Part shown: positions 11,019 to 22,109 of the stretch, piece after piece | Layout of the letters: every line of letters starts with the position of its first letter | How positions within the stretch are numbered: the stretch's first letter is position 1 | DNA from: Warburgia ugandensis | Lineage: Eukaryota > Streptophyta > Magnoliopsida > Canellales > Canellaceae | Direction of reading: 5' to 3' | Assembly (NCBI GenBank): GCA_035236585.1 | Contig: CP141126.1 | Span: 15,327,001 to 15,391,000, forward strand | Length of the DNA: 64,000 bases | Translations under genes and position numbers: made by a program | The notes under the pieces: model-generated | Seen by the model: the letters and a program-made list of their open reading frames with translations, nothing else | What the model was told of the DNA's origin: nothing | Databases searched by the model: none

Positions 11019-13854
11019 ATGGCTTGTGCTTCTCAGTCAATGATTTCAGCAAGCAGCTGTGCTTTCCCCTCCCATAGGGTCCCTAGGAAATTACTGAAAA
11101 CAAAGGATAGCAACCTTTTCTTAGTTAGAGCTTCTTCTACCTCAGAAGATGACTGCAATGAAGAAGAATGTGCACCAGATAAGGAGGTGAAGTGAGAACC
11201 CTCTTCTTCTTTCTTCTTTCTCCAACCATTTTCGTTTTCAATTCCTTTATTTGGCCTCCCCCCCAAAAGATAATTTCTTACCAGAATCCTAGTTTAGTAT
11301 CTCCTGTTCTTCCCCAGTTTGTCTGAATATGAATTGTGTCTTCTAAATTCTTATGTGATACTTTCTTCCAAGTAAATTTATTTTGATACATAAATTGTTC
11401 TTGATACCTCATCTGTTTCTGAAGTCCATTTTCTGGTTGGTGATTATGTTCAGTATAGAGGATGGCCAAGTGTCCTTTTATCCTCTTTTTCTTCAATATC
11501 TTAGTGTAAAGGTTGTCTTCTTTTTATTTGTTCTCCCATTTTAGGCTTCTCCTATTATGTTGTTTATCTAAATCCTAACGTGGAAGTACTTTTGAGCATG
11601 CAATTCTCTTTGATTTTTTTGTTACCAGAAAAAGAAATAATAAGTCTTCACCGCTGGATTTTGGTTCTGATGTTTGTTTGGTGCTTCTGAAAATACAAAT
11701 TGCAAGTTGGGAGTACACCCAGACATTTCATACCCTGTTCTACATTCTAATGTATGGCATTTGAGCTTATGGTTTTGTACATGAAATGTAGGTAGGAAAG
11801 GTGAGCATGGAATGGTTAGCTGGGGAGAAGACCAAAGTTGTTGGGACATACCCACCAAAGCAGAAGGGCTGGACAGGCTACGTTGAGAAAGATACTGCTG
11901 GGCAAACAAACATATACTCTGTAGAGGTTAGTAGTTAAGCCTGATTGAACTTCAATCTTGTATTATTCAGGACTGAGCAGAATAATCAAAATGAAGCAAG
12001 TGAATAATAAAATTTCCATGAACATTCATTTTAGTAATAATGAAATTGAATAGGCTTAAGATCAACTAATGCTTGGGTTGGTTGATTAAGTCCCCATGGT
12101 TCTTGAGCAAAACAATCACAGTTTCGGCTCTCAGAGATCTTCTGTAACAACTGAAATATCAGATTGTTTATGTAATTAGATTCTGTTACCGATTCTTACA
12201 ACTAAGGGGTAATTGGATATTCATATCAGAATACATAGACCTCACAGCTGATAATTCAATTTAATTGGTATATATAAAATTTAAAGTAGAAGTGGGGAGC
12301 CTTGGTGCAACTGTAAAATTGTCGTGTGACCTAGAGGTCGCTGGTACAAGTTGCGGAAATAGCCTGTTGCAAAAATACAAGATAAGGCTGCATACTATAA
12401 ACCCTTTGTAGTCTGCCACTTCACGGGACCCTACATATGTGGGAGCTTTGTCCATTAGGATTCCCCTTTTATATAGATTTTAAGATAATAAAGGATGTGT
12501 CATGTGTGTCGAAGGAAACAGATTGATTGGAAAATGCCATAACAGTTAGGTAGTGCTCTGACGGAACAAAACAATTTTGTGATAATAGTATGAGGTTCTC
12601 AGATGTCTTGTTTTGCAGAGAAACTAGAAGATTAGACAGTGAAGGCAAAATTCTATGTTGCTCCGGCCTTCTGTACATAACATAATGCTCTAAGCTTGTT
12701 AAATAGAAAAAATTAAGAACAATTTTTTCCACTTATGCTTAGACTGGTTTTATTGATGCGTAATGCCACATATCAACAAGAAATATTGCCAATAGTGAGG
12801 AATACGTAGCTGACCATGCTTGCACTCTGCTAATTACAGCTGACCATTCACCTTCTAGTTCTGTTCTCTGATATCTTTCACATGGCAGATCCGATTATTT
12901 ATTGTGCATCGTAATTTATGTTACTTTAACAAGTTCAACCCAATGATTCTTACCAACAAAAAAGGAAAAAGAAAAAGGAGATGTACTGTCTATTATCCCT
13001 GAACCAAGATTGTAAAGGGCAGCCCCGGTGCACGAAGCTCCCGCCTATGCGGCGTTTGGGGAAGGGGCGGACCACAAGGGCTTATAGTAGGCAACCAGAA
13101 ACCCCTGATTCTCTTTTCCTTTTACTCCAAAATGTTTCATACAATTTCAACCCAAGGATTCTTACCAACAAAAAAGGAAAAAGAAAAAGGAGATGTACAG
13201 TCTATTATCCCTGAACTAAGATTGTAAGAGATAATAATGCTCTATGTTCCTGTTTGTCTGTTGCAATCTAGGATTGTGCAGTTCAGCTTATCTTAATATG
13301 GTCCTAAGTGTGGCATGTTGGTATTCTTTCTTACTGCTAGATGAAACTTCAAATATCTAGTGCTTTTTATGTCCCGAAAGTTGGCGATGTTTCTTATTCC
13401 AAAATGCAACTGGAAACCTCTGATTCTCTTTTCCTTTTTAAGTTCAATAACCGCGGCCTGTATGTTTAACTGGCACTGCATTGTGCAGCCAGCGGTCTAT
13501 GTAGCAGAGAGCGCAATCAGTTCAGGGACTGCAGGCACTTCATCAGATGGAGCTGAAAATACAGCAGCTATCTTTGCTGGTTTGGCTCTCATCTCTGTAG
13601 CTGCTGCTTCCTCCGTACTCATCCAAGTTGGAAAGAACACATCTCCAGTACAAACCTTAGATTACTCAGGGCCATCACTCAGTTACTACATCAACAAATT
13701 TCAGCCATCACAAATTGTGGAAGCTTCAGTCCCAACTACTGAACAAATTTCTCCAACTCTACCAACTGAAACCAGAGAACCAGATGTTTCTGAAGTTGAG
13801 GTTGAATCAAGCACAGCGCTGTCTTTTGATTCAAATACGAGCAACAGTTCCTGA
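11019..13854 (+). CDS. MPH1: Chloroplast MPH1-like protein (maintenance of PSII under high light)
   Basis: Three exons join in frame: 11019-11186, 11792-11926 and 13489-13854, with GT..AG introns in phase 0, giving 222 residues. Residues 1 to about 40 are rich in Ser, Ala and Arg and look like a chloroplast transit peptide. Exon 2 gives a conserved core with VSMEWLAGEKTKVVGTYPP and GWTGYVEKDTAGQTN. Exon 3 gives AVYVAESAISSGTAG, a single membrane span at about 126-147, YSGPSLSYYINKF, and a Pro/Glu/Ser/Thr-rich tail. This layout matches what I recall of Arabidopsis MPH1 (At5g07020), a thylakoid protein that helps keep photosystem II working in strong light. The first ATG after the GA-rich leader is used. 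Intron 2 (1.56 kb) carries two SINE copies and a local duplication. The family match is strong; the symbol is from memory. Confidence 0.82.
12294..12470 (+). mobile_element. Au-like SINE in MPH1 intron 2
   Basis: Near full-length sense-strand copy: GGGGAGCCTTGGTGCAACTG head, diverged B box (GCTGGTACAAG), body, and GTGGGAGCTTTG 3' block ending in CCCCTTTT. It lies between exons 2 and 3. Confidence 0.92.
12940..13227. repeat. Local duplication around a SINE fragment in MPH1 intron 2
   Basis: A stretch at about 12949-13014 (GATTCTTACCAACAAAAAAG ... CCTGAACCAAGATTGTAA) is repeated at about 13157-13228 with few changes. Between the copies lie a truncated SINE and 35 bases that also resemble 13406-13440 just before exon 3. 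Confidence 0.85.
13016..13094 (-). mobile_element. Au-like SINE fragment in MPH1 intron 2
   Basis: Minus-strand 3' half only, GGGCAGCCCCGGTGCACGAA through CTTATAGTAGGCAACC. It is well conserved and so comparatively young. Confidence 0.88.
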
Positions 13855-14072
13855 GCAGATCAATAGCTACAAGCCCGGATTGTTCAGAAGTCGTGAAGAA
13901 TTTTATCTATTACGGTTAGATGCGAATGAGCAATTTTGTATGGGTGAGAAAGGCCTGTTGATCCCCAGATGGAAGAGGTTCCTTACAGAAATACACAGCC
14001 ATTTGCATGTTGTAATCCATAAACATTACATGTTTGGTCATTCAATTACATATTATGCATATCTAATGAAGT

Positions 14073-14248
14073 AGAAGGAGAGCCTTAGCGCAATGATAGA
14101 AGTTGTCGTCGTGTAATCTTAAGATCATGGGTTCAAGGCGTGGAAACAGCCTGTTGGAAAATGTAAGGTAAGGCTGTGTACTTTAGGCCCTTGTGGTCTG
14201 CCCCTTCCCCAGACCCTGCTTCGGTGGGAGTTTTGTGCACTGGGGGGC
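14073..14248 (+). mobile_element. Au-like SINE with 17-bp target duplication
   Basis: Full-length copy flanked by TGCATATCTAATGAAGT at 14056-14072 and TGCATATCTAACGAAGT at 14249-14265 (one mismatch). It lies about 220 bases past the MPH1 stop, so it probably landed in the 3' UTR or just after it. Confidence 0.95.
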
Positions 14249-14890
14249 TGCATATCTAACGAAGTCCTCCCAACTCCAATGGAATTATTGAATACGATGT
14301 GCGGCATCTACCTTCAGCATTGAGTAACATACAAGCAAATCGTTGGATTGTAAGAGAAGTTGACCCCTGGTTGGCTGTCTCTGCAACTCGTGGAACGTCG
14401 GCGAGGATGTTTTCATGTCATCTTAGCTGGGTCGATCGGATGGAACACAACAGAGATTTTTACAAGCCAAAGTTGAAAGACTGAAGTGAACAGACCGAAG
14501 AACATAATTTCAGGATCAAGATTGGGATAGAGACACCTCGATTTGTTCTTGTATACCGAGTGCAATTGCTGATAAACTGCTAATCTTCCTTTATTTCATG
14601 TCTAAATTGCATTTGAATGCACAGGCCTGCATACCCAAGAACACTTAATGATTCAAGGGGAATGCCAAACAGATAGGAGGCTTATGGACCACAAATAAGG
14701 GGTCCTACCTTTGGATGATCCAACTCATTAATCTAATTGCCTCAGCTTTGAATGTCTAGCCTCTAAAATGTTGTACTTTGCTCACATGAAATCAACTGTT
14801 TGAAAACTTAGTAATTTAACTCCAATGATAGTGATTTGTTGTCCATAACACATCCTATGCCCCGGCTAAAGGGTTGGATGATCGGGGGAT

Positions 14891-14941
14891 CCCCTTCTCC
14901 GAATCCTGCATATGTGGGAGCTTCGTGCACCAGGCTGCTCT
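14891..14941 (+). mobile_element. Au-like SINE 3'-end fragment
   Basis: Only the final 50 bases remain (CTGCATATGTGGGAGCTTCG, then CACCAGGCTGC), followed by a TTC run. Confidence 0.75.
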
Positions 14942-15439
14942 TCTTCTTCTTCTTCTTCTATGTTATTTACATGATTAACAAACGGTATTACTCATTTCAA
15001 AAGAAATCATGTACAATTACTCAAAACCAGTTGACTAAAGGGATTTTTTTGACATATTTGGACTTCATAAAAAAGTGAAGCAATTTGCTGGATTTTGCAT
15101 CACCATCTCATCTTTTATTGGGTTGTGATGCAAGCACACTTACAACAGCTCAAAAAGGTCAACTTTCATTATAGAAAAATATAAATAAAGAAAAGAATAA
15201 GAAAAACTGATAAACTTTTGTATGCAACATTGTTTCTTAATAAAGAAACCATTGACCATTTGCACAAATCATTTGAGTTTTCATGCAAAACTATATTCAT
15301 AACAATTACAAATAAAAGTAAGTGTCCTGTCATGTTGAGCTCCCAGGACCATGTCCTGTGAGTTGACAATCCCAATAATGCTACCAAATAGGTTATATAC
15401 TGATTAGGGGTTAGTTACACGAAGCTTGTTCATCTATTT

Positions 15440-15625
15440 TCCTCTATGAAGTGTCATTGTTTTATTAAGTCCAAGAGTTTTTAAATCTTTTTTACCACTT
15501 CTAACCATGCCTTTGGGCCGTTTCCTTGTCCTTTTAGCTCCTTCAACTTAGATTGACCTACTCCTTTTAGCTAGTGTTGTTTTTGGTCTCCGTTGATGCT
15601 TATCTTATTACATATTGTTACCACT
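15440..15625 (-). mobile_element. LINE 3'-end fragment, degraded
   Basis: This stretch resembles the minus-strand LINE remnant at 20292-20733: both read TTTTTAAATCTTTT, then CCTTTGGGCCTTTTCCTTG-like sequence, then CTTTTAG. The reverse complement corresponds to the end of the ORF2 coding region. Confidence 0.6.
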
Positions 15626-16960
15626 TCCTCTAATGTATGGGAACATTTTTTTTTTTAGCATGATCTATCCAACATAAGGATGCATAGATGAATGGTTCCG
15701 ATTGTATTGTTAGCACTAGATGTACTGTATTTGTAGCTCAACAGTTGAATCCTTTGTTGCAAGCCATCCAATTCTAACCCTAGGATAGAAGGGCTTTGAG
15801 CTTTGCAACGAATGTCTGGGGTTGAAGTCGCAATTAGAAGTATTATAAGAAAATTATGCCAAAGTTGATTTATGACTTTCTTGTCTATAGCTTCTTGTTA
15901 CGGACTTGCATTGTGTTTTGCAAAGGAGTTACACACAAGTGCCACGCGGATTTAACAAAGGTGAAACTGTAATCCCATGACATTCTAATCCTACATTGCT
16001 AGTGTTTGAACAAGTGGTTCAATTTGCAAGCCCACCGGTGGGAATGTGGGCCGGACTTGATATATGGATCCAAGGGCTAAGAAGATGATTGATACATGGA
16101 CCCAATCACTTTACATATGTTGAAGTGTGTCCAAGCCCGTGCAAGACCCTCTGGGACATGTTTTGCTTTAGAAAAATATGAGCGGCCGGTCAGCCAAGTA
16201 GGGGTAGCCTGCTTATTTAATAATTCAACTTCATCTAACAATGCTGAGTGGTGAACGATACATATTTTTCTTTTGTTTTTTTTTTTAAACTTTAATGTCT
16301 TCTGATCATAATTTTCCTTGAAGAAAATATGCCCATTCAACGTATGGGATTGAATCTGAAGCTTCAGTTTCAGCAACATTTGGGGATTTTCCTAGGCATT
16401 GTCCACAATAACGACGTATTACACTAAAGATCACTAATGGGGTCTATCGTAGTCCATCAAGGACCAACGGCGGAGATGCGATCGGATAAAATCACAGCAG
16501 CGAGATGAACAATGGTCATTTGTTAGATGGAGATTTTATTTTTTCAGCCTTTTTCGCTCCATTATCAAATCCAAGCTTAAACTGGGCAAATTAATAATTC
16601 CATAAACCAGGCAAAGGTCCTCGACTGTGGGAAGAGGGAGATTGAAGAATGGAGAACCGGATCTGTGGGCGCCACGTGATCTAAAGGCATACCAATAGTG
16701 ATAATCCTGACCATTCATTCGACGGCCTTGAAATAGAAATCACATCCTTGGGATCGCATTAAGATTCCATTTAAGATACAGACTAACAACGCCAGGATGT
16801 TTACATAGCGCAAAAGAAAAACAGGTCCCACAAAATAGACGTCCGCGATCATCTGGGCAAGAGCGAACCGGGCTGCATGTAGGATATAAATATATTATGC
16901 TAGAACTCGCCTGACTCGTCCCAGTCCAACTCGCCGATCCCCAAAAACCAGGGTCATCCA

Positions 16961-18529
16961 TCAATCGGCTTTTCTCCTGGCAGGCGGCAACTTCCACAAG
17001 GAGCAAAACGAAACCGGCTGCCGTCTCCAGCACAAGCTGGTGCACCCTTTCTCGTCCGCTCTGGTCTCCCAATTGGAATCGTGCTTCCTCAAAAGCGCCT
17101 TCCCACCGTCCGTCGCGTCTTCCCCAAATTCCTCCGTCACAAACCCGACCTTCCTCATTCTCTCACACCATTTCTCCTTGCCTTCATTCATTTCCGACGC
17201 GCTCACCAACGCGCTTGCTGCTTCTGCTTCCATGACGCGCCTCTCTTCGCATTCTCTTCCCTTAAACGCAACACTCGTCGAGTCCAGGAACCTCCGTAAA
17301 AACTCGACTCTTCGAGAAAAACCCGTCGCAAAATCTCCACACTTACTGCAACTGCAATCCATTTCATTCTCACTCAAAACCACCAGATCAGGACCCAAAT
17401 CTCTTAATCTCTGCAGAAATTGAGTTCGATCGTCGGAACATCCATTGCCTTCGTGATTTAGCTGGTGAAGTCTGAATTGTGCGCAGATGACTAGAGTTTC
17501 GTCATCTCTTGATACGCCCAGGGTTTCGGAAGTCAGGTTTTGCAGTTGTTGCCCGTCGATCCGATCAATTTGGAGGTTTAGATTGATCTTTTTGGCGAAT
17601 CGGAGAAGGCGAGAGGGAAAATCATCGGTTGGAGTACCGGCGGCGAAAGCTGCCGAAGGGCCGTTGGATCCGACGACGGTGAGACGGACGAGTGGAGGGG
17701 GTCCGCCAGTCCGGCGAGCTAAGGGCTCCAGCATCGTCGGCCATTGAACGCCATGAGAAACGCCAATGTCGATAATGTGGAGGTTTGGTCGGGAATTTCC
17801 CGGCGAGGTTAAGGTTTGGAGGATGGAGGAGTTGGCGAGTTGGTTTGGGAAGGAAAACCAAGGACTATTTTCGTGGAATTTGAGGAGAGAGGCTTGGAAG
17901 GTTCGCGGTTCGGTGGAGATGAACGTCGCCAAGTTTCCTGAGGCCGACGGTGACAGATGATGCGTTAGGGCACGGAGACCGTACGCGGCAAGACGGTGAT
18001 TCGCGTCGCCGGAGAGCGATTCTAGCTCGTGAATAACGTATAACAGGTGTTGTACACGTGAGAGATTGCCGGAAACAATGGCAGAAGCGCAGGGATTCAA
18101 CAATTGCTCTGCCCACCGTGAATCATTGTTATTTCCGCCGCTATTGTTGTTATGGGCAGTACTGTTACTTCTTCCCGATGGTTTTCTGGCAAGTTTTCGC
18201 GGAGGTTCCTCTTCTTCGACTCCGTTATCATCGCTTAATGTAGCAGAGCGATTTCTCCTGCGTTGTTGAGATGGTTTGGATGTTGAATTGTTAGGCTGTT
18301 TCTTTTTCTTGGGCGAATCCGACGATGGTGGGGGAATTTGAATGGTGGTGAGAGAAGAAGAGGGAGTGTTGATGAGATCATGATCATGATCTTGAAATTG
18401 ATCATTTGGTTGGGTTTGCTCAAACCATGGATAGCTGTTGATTTCGTTGGGGTCATAGGGTTCGTCAAGCAAGGACGGAAGGAACCATTCTGTGATGGAA
18501 TTTGGCTCTGGTTCATCTCCAAGAGGCAT
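16961..18529 (-). CDS. NSP1: NSP1-type GRAS transcription factor
   Basis: A single-exon ORF of 522 residues, counted from the ATG at 18529. It opens as MPLGDEPEPNSITEWFLPSL, like known NSP1 N-termini. In-frame ATGs at 18574 and 18658 would add 15 or 43 residues. Residues about 40-138 are a variable Ser/Asn-rich region with basic patches (KKKK, RRRNR). The GRAS domain runs from about 139 to 516: WAEQLLNPCASAI and HRLAAYGLRALTHHL in the first leucine-rich part, LHIIDIGVSHGVQWP as the VHIID motif (250-264), and a C-terminal SAW region ending VSFCSLWKL. NSP1 acts in the nucleus with NSP2 downstream of symbiotic calcium signalling. It supports nodulation and mycorrhizal signalling and promotes strigolactone synthesis genes. 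The missing introns fit the family. No internal stop or frameshift is seen. Confidence 0.94.
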   Translation of the reverse strand: MPLGDEPEPNSITEWFLPSLLDEPYDPNEINSYPWFEQTQPNDQFQDHDHDLINTPSSSLTTIQIPPPSSDSPKKKKQPNNSTSKPSQQRRRNRSATLSDDNGVEEEEPPRKLARKPSGRSNSTAHNNNSGGNNNDSRWAEQLLNPCASAIVSGNLSRVQHLLYVIHELESLSGDANHRLAAYGLRALTHHLSPSASGNLATFISTEPRTFQASLLKFHENSPWFSFPNQLANSSILQTLTSPGNSRPNLHIIDIGVSHGVQWPTMLEPLARRTGGPPPLVRLTVVGSNGPSAAFAAGTPTDDFPSRLLRFAKKINLNLQIDRIDGQQLQNLTSETLGVSRDDETLVICAQFRLHQLNHEGNGCSDDRTQFLQRLRDLGPDLVVLSENEMDCSCSKCGDFATGFSRRVEFLRRFLDSTSVAFKGRECEERRVMEAEAASALVSASEMNEGKEKWCERMRKVGFVTEEFGEDATDGGKALLRKHDSNWETRADEKGCTSLCWRRQPVSFCSLWKLPPARRKAD

Positions 18530-18771
18530 CGTGTTTGATGGAAATGGAGGGGAGAAGGGAAGCGGTTTTAGCATTTTAATATTTGACTTACGGAACTTTG
18601 GGGCAGAGACGAGAAACTGTAAAGGAGGGATTTTTATCTGGTGGCCGACCGACCACAAGTGTGCGTTTATGACTGGCTGGTGTTTTCTGATTGAGCCATG
18701 GTTTGGGCGGTGCGCTCATAGATTAGTGCATTGTAAGGATTGGCATTGAACTCTGCCTTGTCACGCAAGGA
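18530..18771 (-). promoter_or_regulatory. NSP1 5' leader/proximal promoter
   Basis: The stretch upstream of the NSP1 ATG up to the LINE remnant is only about 240 bases. I see no convincing TATA box. The short distance to mobile-element DNA means more distal control elements may lie beyond the LINE. Confidence 0.35.
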
Positions 18772-19510
18772 GATTTATAGCGTACGTTATTACAGATGAT
18801 ATAATTTTAATTAATAAAATAAGAGAGGATATAAAGACAAAGTTAGAGTTGTTGAGAGATGTTATATAGTCAAAATGATTTAATATATGCTGAACTAAGA
18901 CATAGTATATGAAATTCAATTTTAGTGAGGAGAGTAATATAGAAGTGCCGGCTAAATTGATAACCAAGAAGTACCCCAAAGGACTATTTTTTATTTTTGG
19001 GATTGATAATTCACAAGAACAAAAAGTTCCAAAGGGATGTTATCTAAAGAATTTAAGTAAGTTGGGTGCCACTCGAATTAAAAGAAAAATTCTACAAGAC
19101 GACTGTAAGGCCACCCATGTTTTGCGGATCGGAGTGTTGGGCAATTAAGGATCAACATATACACAGGATACGTGGAGTGGAAATAAGGATTTTGATATGT
19201 ATGAGTGACAAGACAAGAATGGATAGGATTAGAAAACATTAAAGAAATGTAATAAGATGAGAGAGGGTAGACTTAGATGGTTTGAACATATCCAAAGAAG
19301 ACTAAGATCGACACCGATTAGGAGCGAGTCAATCTAAGTTGAAGTCTCTAAAAAGGCACGAAAAAGGTTCAAAAGAATGTGGGTAGAAGTGATGAGAAAA
19401 GATTTAAAAACTTTTAAACTAAATGAGGCCATGACATTTGATAGAGGAGAATGGAGGAACAAGTTTCGTATAGTCGAATCCTGAACAAGGCTTTGATGAT
19501 GATGTTTATA
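18772..19510 (+). mobile_element. LINE (L1-type) 3' remnant: end of reverse transcriptase and ORF2 tail
   Basis: A degraded translation follows the plant LINE pattern: DDIILINKIREDIKTKLELL (the RT active-site block, with ADD changed to TDD), then a C-terminal stretch like PTMFCGSECWAIKDQH with HVQRR- and PVRK-type segments. It ends in an ATG/GAT-rich tail (GATGATGATG) typical of these elements. Multiple stops and frameshifts make it non-functional. It is the 5'-truncated end of a non-LTR retrotransposon. Confidence 0.8.
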
Positions 19511-20115
19511 GATTGGTGCATAAGTTTACATGCTATGGAAGTAAGTGGAGATAGGGAATCTCCCGATGGTAATTTTCAAACACATCTGGCGTTAGGCCTG
19601 TATTGAGCCTTGTGGTCTATCCCTTCCCCGGACCTTACATGTGAAAGAGCTTTGTACACTGGAGCAGCCCCTTTTTGTCCACCAGCATACAAACACACTA
19701 AAATATTGGGGCTCTTGTTTTCTTCTTGGGGTAGGGATGCAAAATAAGGCAGGAAAGGGGAAAGAGAAAGGACGGTGGAGAGCATATTCGACGGTTGGTG
19801 GTATTGGGATTATTTGGAAGTTGTGGTGTTGTTTTTGTGAAGCTTTGAACCGAACTTTGTTTCTTCTTGTTATGTCCATTGTCTATTTGAGATCCACATG
19901 ACTGTGAGAGAAGAAAACTGGTGTGCAGGAAAGCGACGGGAAGTTCCCGTCTATTTCCACCTCGATTCAATCGATGCCACTCTTAAAGAACCCTTGGGCA
20001 TTAGAGTTGTAGATGATAGATTGAGATGGCTACTCTATCAGGCTGAATTAGCTCAAATGAAAGCCATAAGTTGGATTTTTGGATCATCCTTTACTCATGA
20101 TTCTCAAGTATAAAT
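19511..20115. other. Intergenic, no gene recognised
   Basis: Holds a SINE 3' fragment and short ORFs without recognisable domains. Confidence 0.4.
19598..19676 (+). mobile_element. Au-like SINE 3' fragment
   Basis: Contains CCTTGTGGTCTATCCCTTCC and the AGAGCTTTGTACACTGGAGC end; the head is missing. Confidence 0.8.
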
Positions 20116-20290
20116 GCCTAGTCCAGTGCACGAAGCTCCCACATATGCAGGATTTGAGGAAGAGGAGGACCGTGAACGATCTATAATACACAGCTTTATC
20201 TTGCATTTTTACAAGAAGTTATACCTATGCCTCAAACCCGTGACCTCCAGGTCACATGGCGACAACTCAACCATTGCACCATAAGTCTCT
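20116..20290 (-). mobile_element. Au-like SINE, full length, diverged
   Basis: Minus-strand copy with GTGCACGAAGCTCCCACATA, the body, ACCCGTGACCTCCAGGTCAC and the head complement CCATTGCACCATAAG. Confidence 0.9.
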
Positions 20291-20291
20291 A

Positions 20292-20733
20292 ATATCATCA
20301 TCATTGTTCCTCCATTCCCTTTTATTTAGTATCATGGTTTCATATAGTATCAAAGTTTTTAAATCTTTTCTCACAACTTTTATTCACATTCCTTTGGGCC
20401 TTTTCCTTGCTCTTTTAGAACTTCTACTTGCATTGCCTCACTCTTTTTGACTGATGCCATTTTCGATCTTCATTAGACACATTCAAACTATCCAAGTCTA
20501 ATCTCCATCATCTTGTTAACTATTTGTGCGACCCTTAAGTTTTCTCTAATATTTTCATTTTTAATTCTATCATTTCTTGTCTTGCCACTCATCTATCTCA
20601 ACATCCTCATTTCTACTATGCTTATCCTATGAACATGACATTTTTAAACTGATACTCTGATCCATTAAGCATGCCCGGCCTAATAGCCATCATTTTCCTT
20701 TTAGTTTGAGTGGCACTCGCTGATCATACAAAA
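20292..20733 (-). mobile_element. LINE 3' remnant on the minus strand
   Basis: The reverse complement shares the C-terminal pattern of the LINE at 18772-19510, including the equivalent of the GRPNMLNGSEYQ and MRMLR-MSGKTRNDRI segments. The plus strand begins with an ATCATCATC tract, which is the element's tail. Heavily decayed. Confidence 0.7.
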
Positions 20734-21135
20734 CTCCTTTTTTATCCGGGCTTGGACTGGTATCAGCAGAGTTACCACATGATTCTCTAGTATGCTATGC
20801 TAATTTGATGTGTTTTCTTCTTCAAGGGTTCTATCTTTCCTTTGTGGCTGCTAGGCCCTTGGGATGCTTGTTTTGTGGCCCTTTCCTTGGGTTTACCCAA
20901 AGCGTCCATCTTGTGGGCTTTATGGTTAGACCCAAATCTTATTACCCAGGTAGTTTTAGTTATTCCGACATGCACGGTCAAAATCACATCAAGGCAACAA
21001 TTCATTGCTTCTAATAATCTTCCTGGGTCTATGGCACCAAATGTGCAGCGTGGTCACATTAGCCTAGTAATGTAATGAGCCCATTATTGGCCTGGACCTA
21101 ACCTTTTCACACAGTTGTTTGTCAAATAGGAAAGT

Positions 21136-21247
21136 GGTTTCAAGGCTGTCAAAATGTAAAGTAAGGCTGCCTACTATAAGCCCTTGTGATCTGCCCTTCC
21201 CCGAACCCTGTATAGGTGGGAGCTTCGCGCACTGAGGCTGCCCTTTT
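21136..21247 (+). mobile_element. Au-like SINE, 5'-truncated
   Basis: Begins near the B box (GTTTCAAGGC) and runs through AAGGCTGCCTACTATAAG to the 3' end GAGGCTGCCCTTTT. Confidence 0.9.
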
Positions 21248-21763
21248 AGTCCAGACTTATTTTTTTATCACTTGGTTCATATTTTCAGCCTGTACTTTGG
21301 ACCAACAGGATCTTTTGAAGGAAAAGAACAGAAATATATATGATGGCACGCTGTTATTTGCATCATTATTGAAAGCAACGCCTATATTTTCTGAAATATT
21401 TAGGTCTTGCTGCCTATTTACAGCACTTATGCTTAGTTACATGAGAGATGCTAATGTCATCCTCCATCCATTGCTAGCAAGTTGAAGTTAGAAGAAAGAT
21501 GAAATGTTTTTCAATCAATGGCTTCTTCGTTTGGCACCGACCTTAATAAGATGTCAGTATGATCATCTAGACCTTCCTTTTGATGGCCCCACAAACGCCA
21601 TAGCCGGGAAGTCAATTCAGATTTAACAATCCTAACATTTCCATCAGTTTGGCGATTAGTTGGCTATACCATCAACCAAATAATTAGTTTCTGCTAATTC
21701 ATGTTAGACGGAGTAGCTCCAAGATTGAAGTTCCATACCCAACTGCATGCGGAAAAGTTATAC

Positions 21764-21919
21764 GCACGGTCAGAAGCGGTGCACCAAGCTCCTGCATATG
21801 TGGGATCCGGAGAAGGGGGTTTAGTACGCAGCCTTATCTTGCATTTTGCAAGAGGCTGTTTCTACGCCTTGAACCTGTGACCTTAAGGTCACACAACGAC
21901 AACTCTATTGTTGCACCAA
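21764..21919 (-). mobile_element. Au-like SINE with 13-bp target duplication
   Basis: Minus-strand copy with intact B-box complement (CCTTGAACC) and head complement (ATTGTTGCACCAAG). Flanked by GGAAAAGTTATAC at 21751-21763 and 21920-21932. Confidence 0.93.
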
Positions 21920-22109
21920 GGAAAAGTTATACACATGTTTAAGTCTAATACATGTGCAGCTGAAATTAATGTTTGTGATGCAAATGTTAATCTTCTTATT
22001 AAAAAACAAAAGGTAAGTTCATTGACTCGAGGAGAAAAGCCCACCCCACAGCCTTACATATCTCATGGCTAAAGCAAAGACAAGTCCTCCTTAGAAATCC
22101 ATGACTTAG

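Larger units (their letters stand above)
14266..16960. other. Intergenic between MPH1 and NSP1
   Basis: No gene is recognised. The stretch includes a SINE 3' end, a LINE fragment and AT-rich DNA. The first 250 bases could be the end of the MPH1 3' UTR displaced by the SINE. Confidence 0.5.
20734..22109. other. Intergenic with SINE copies
   Basis: Two SINEs occur here. No gene is recognised in the rest; the ORFs at 20787-21075 and 21216-21485 show no domain. Confidence 0.4.

Noticed and set aside
17040-18538. Several ORFs overlapping NSP1 in other frames and on the plus strand
   Set aside because: Shadows of a long GC-richer coding exon; they share no domain and no orthologue is expected.
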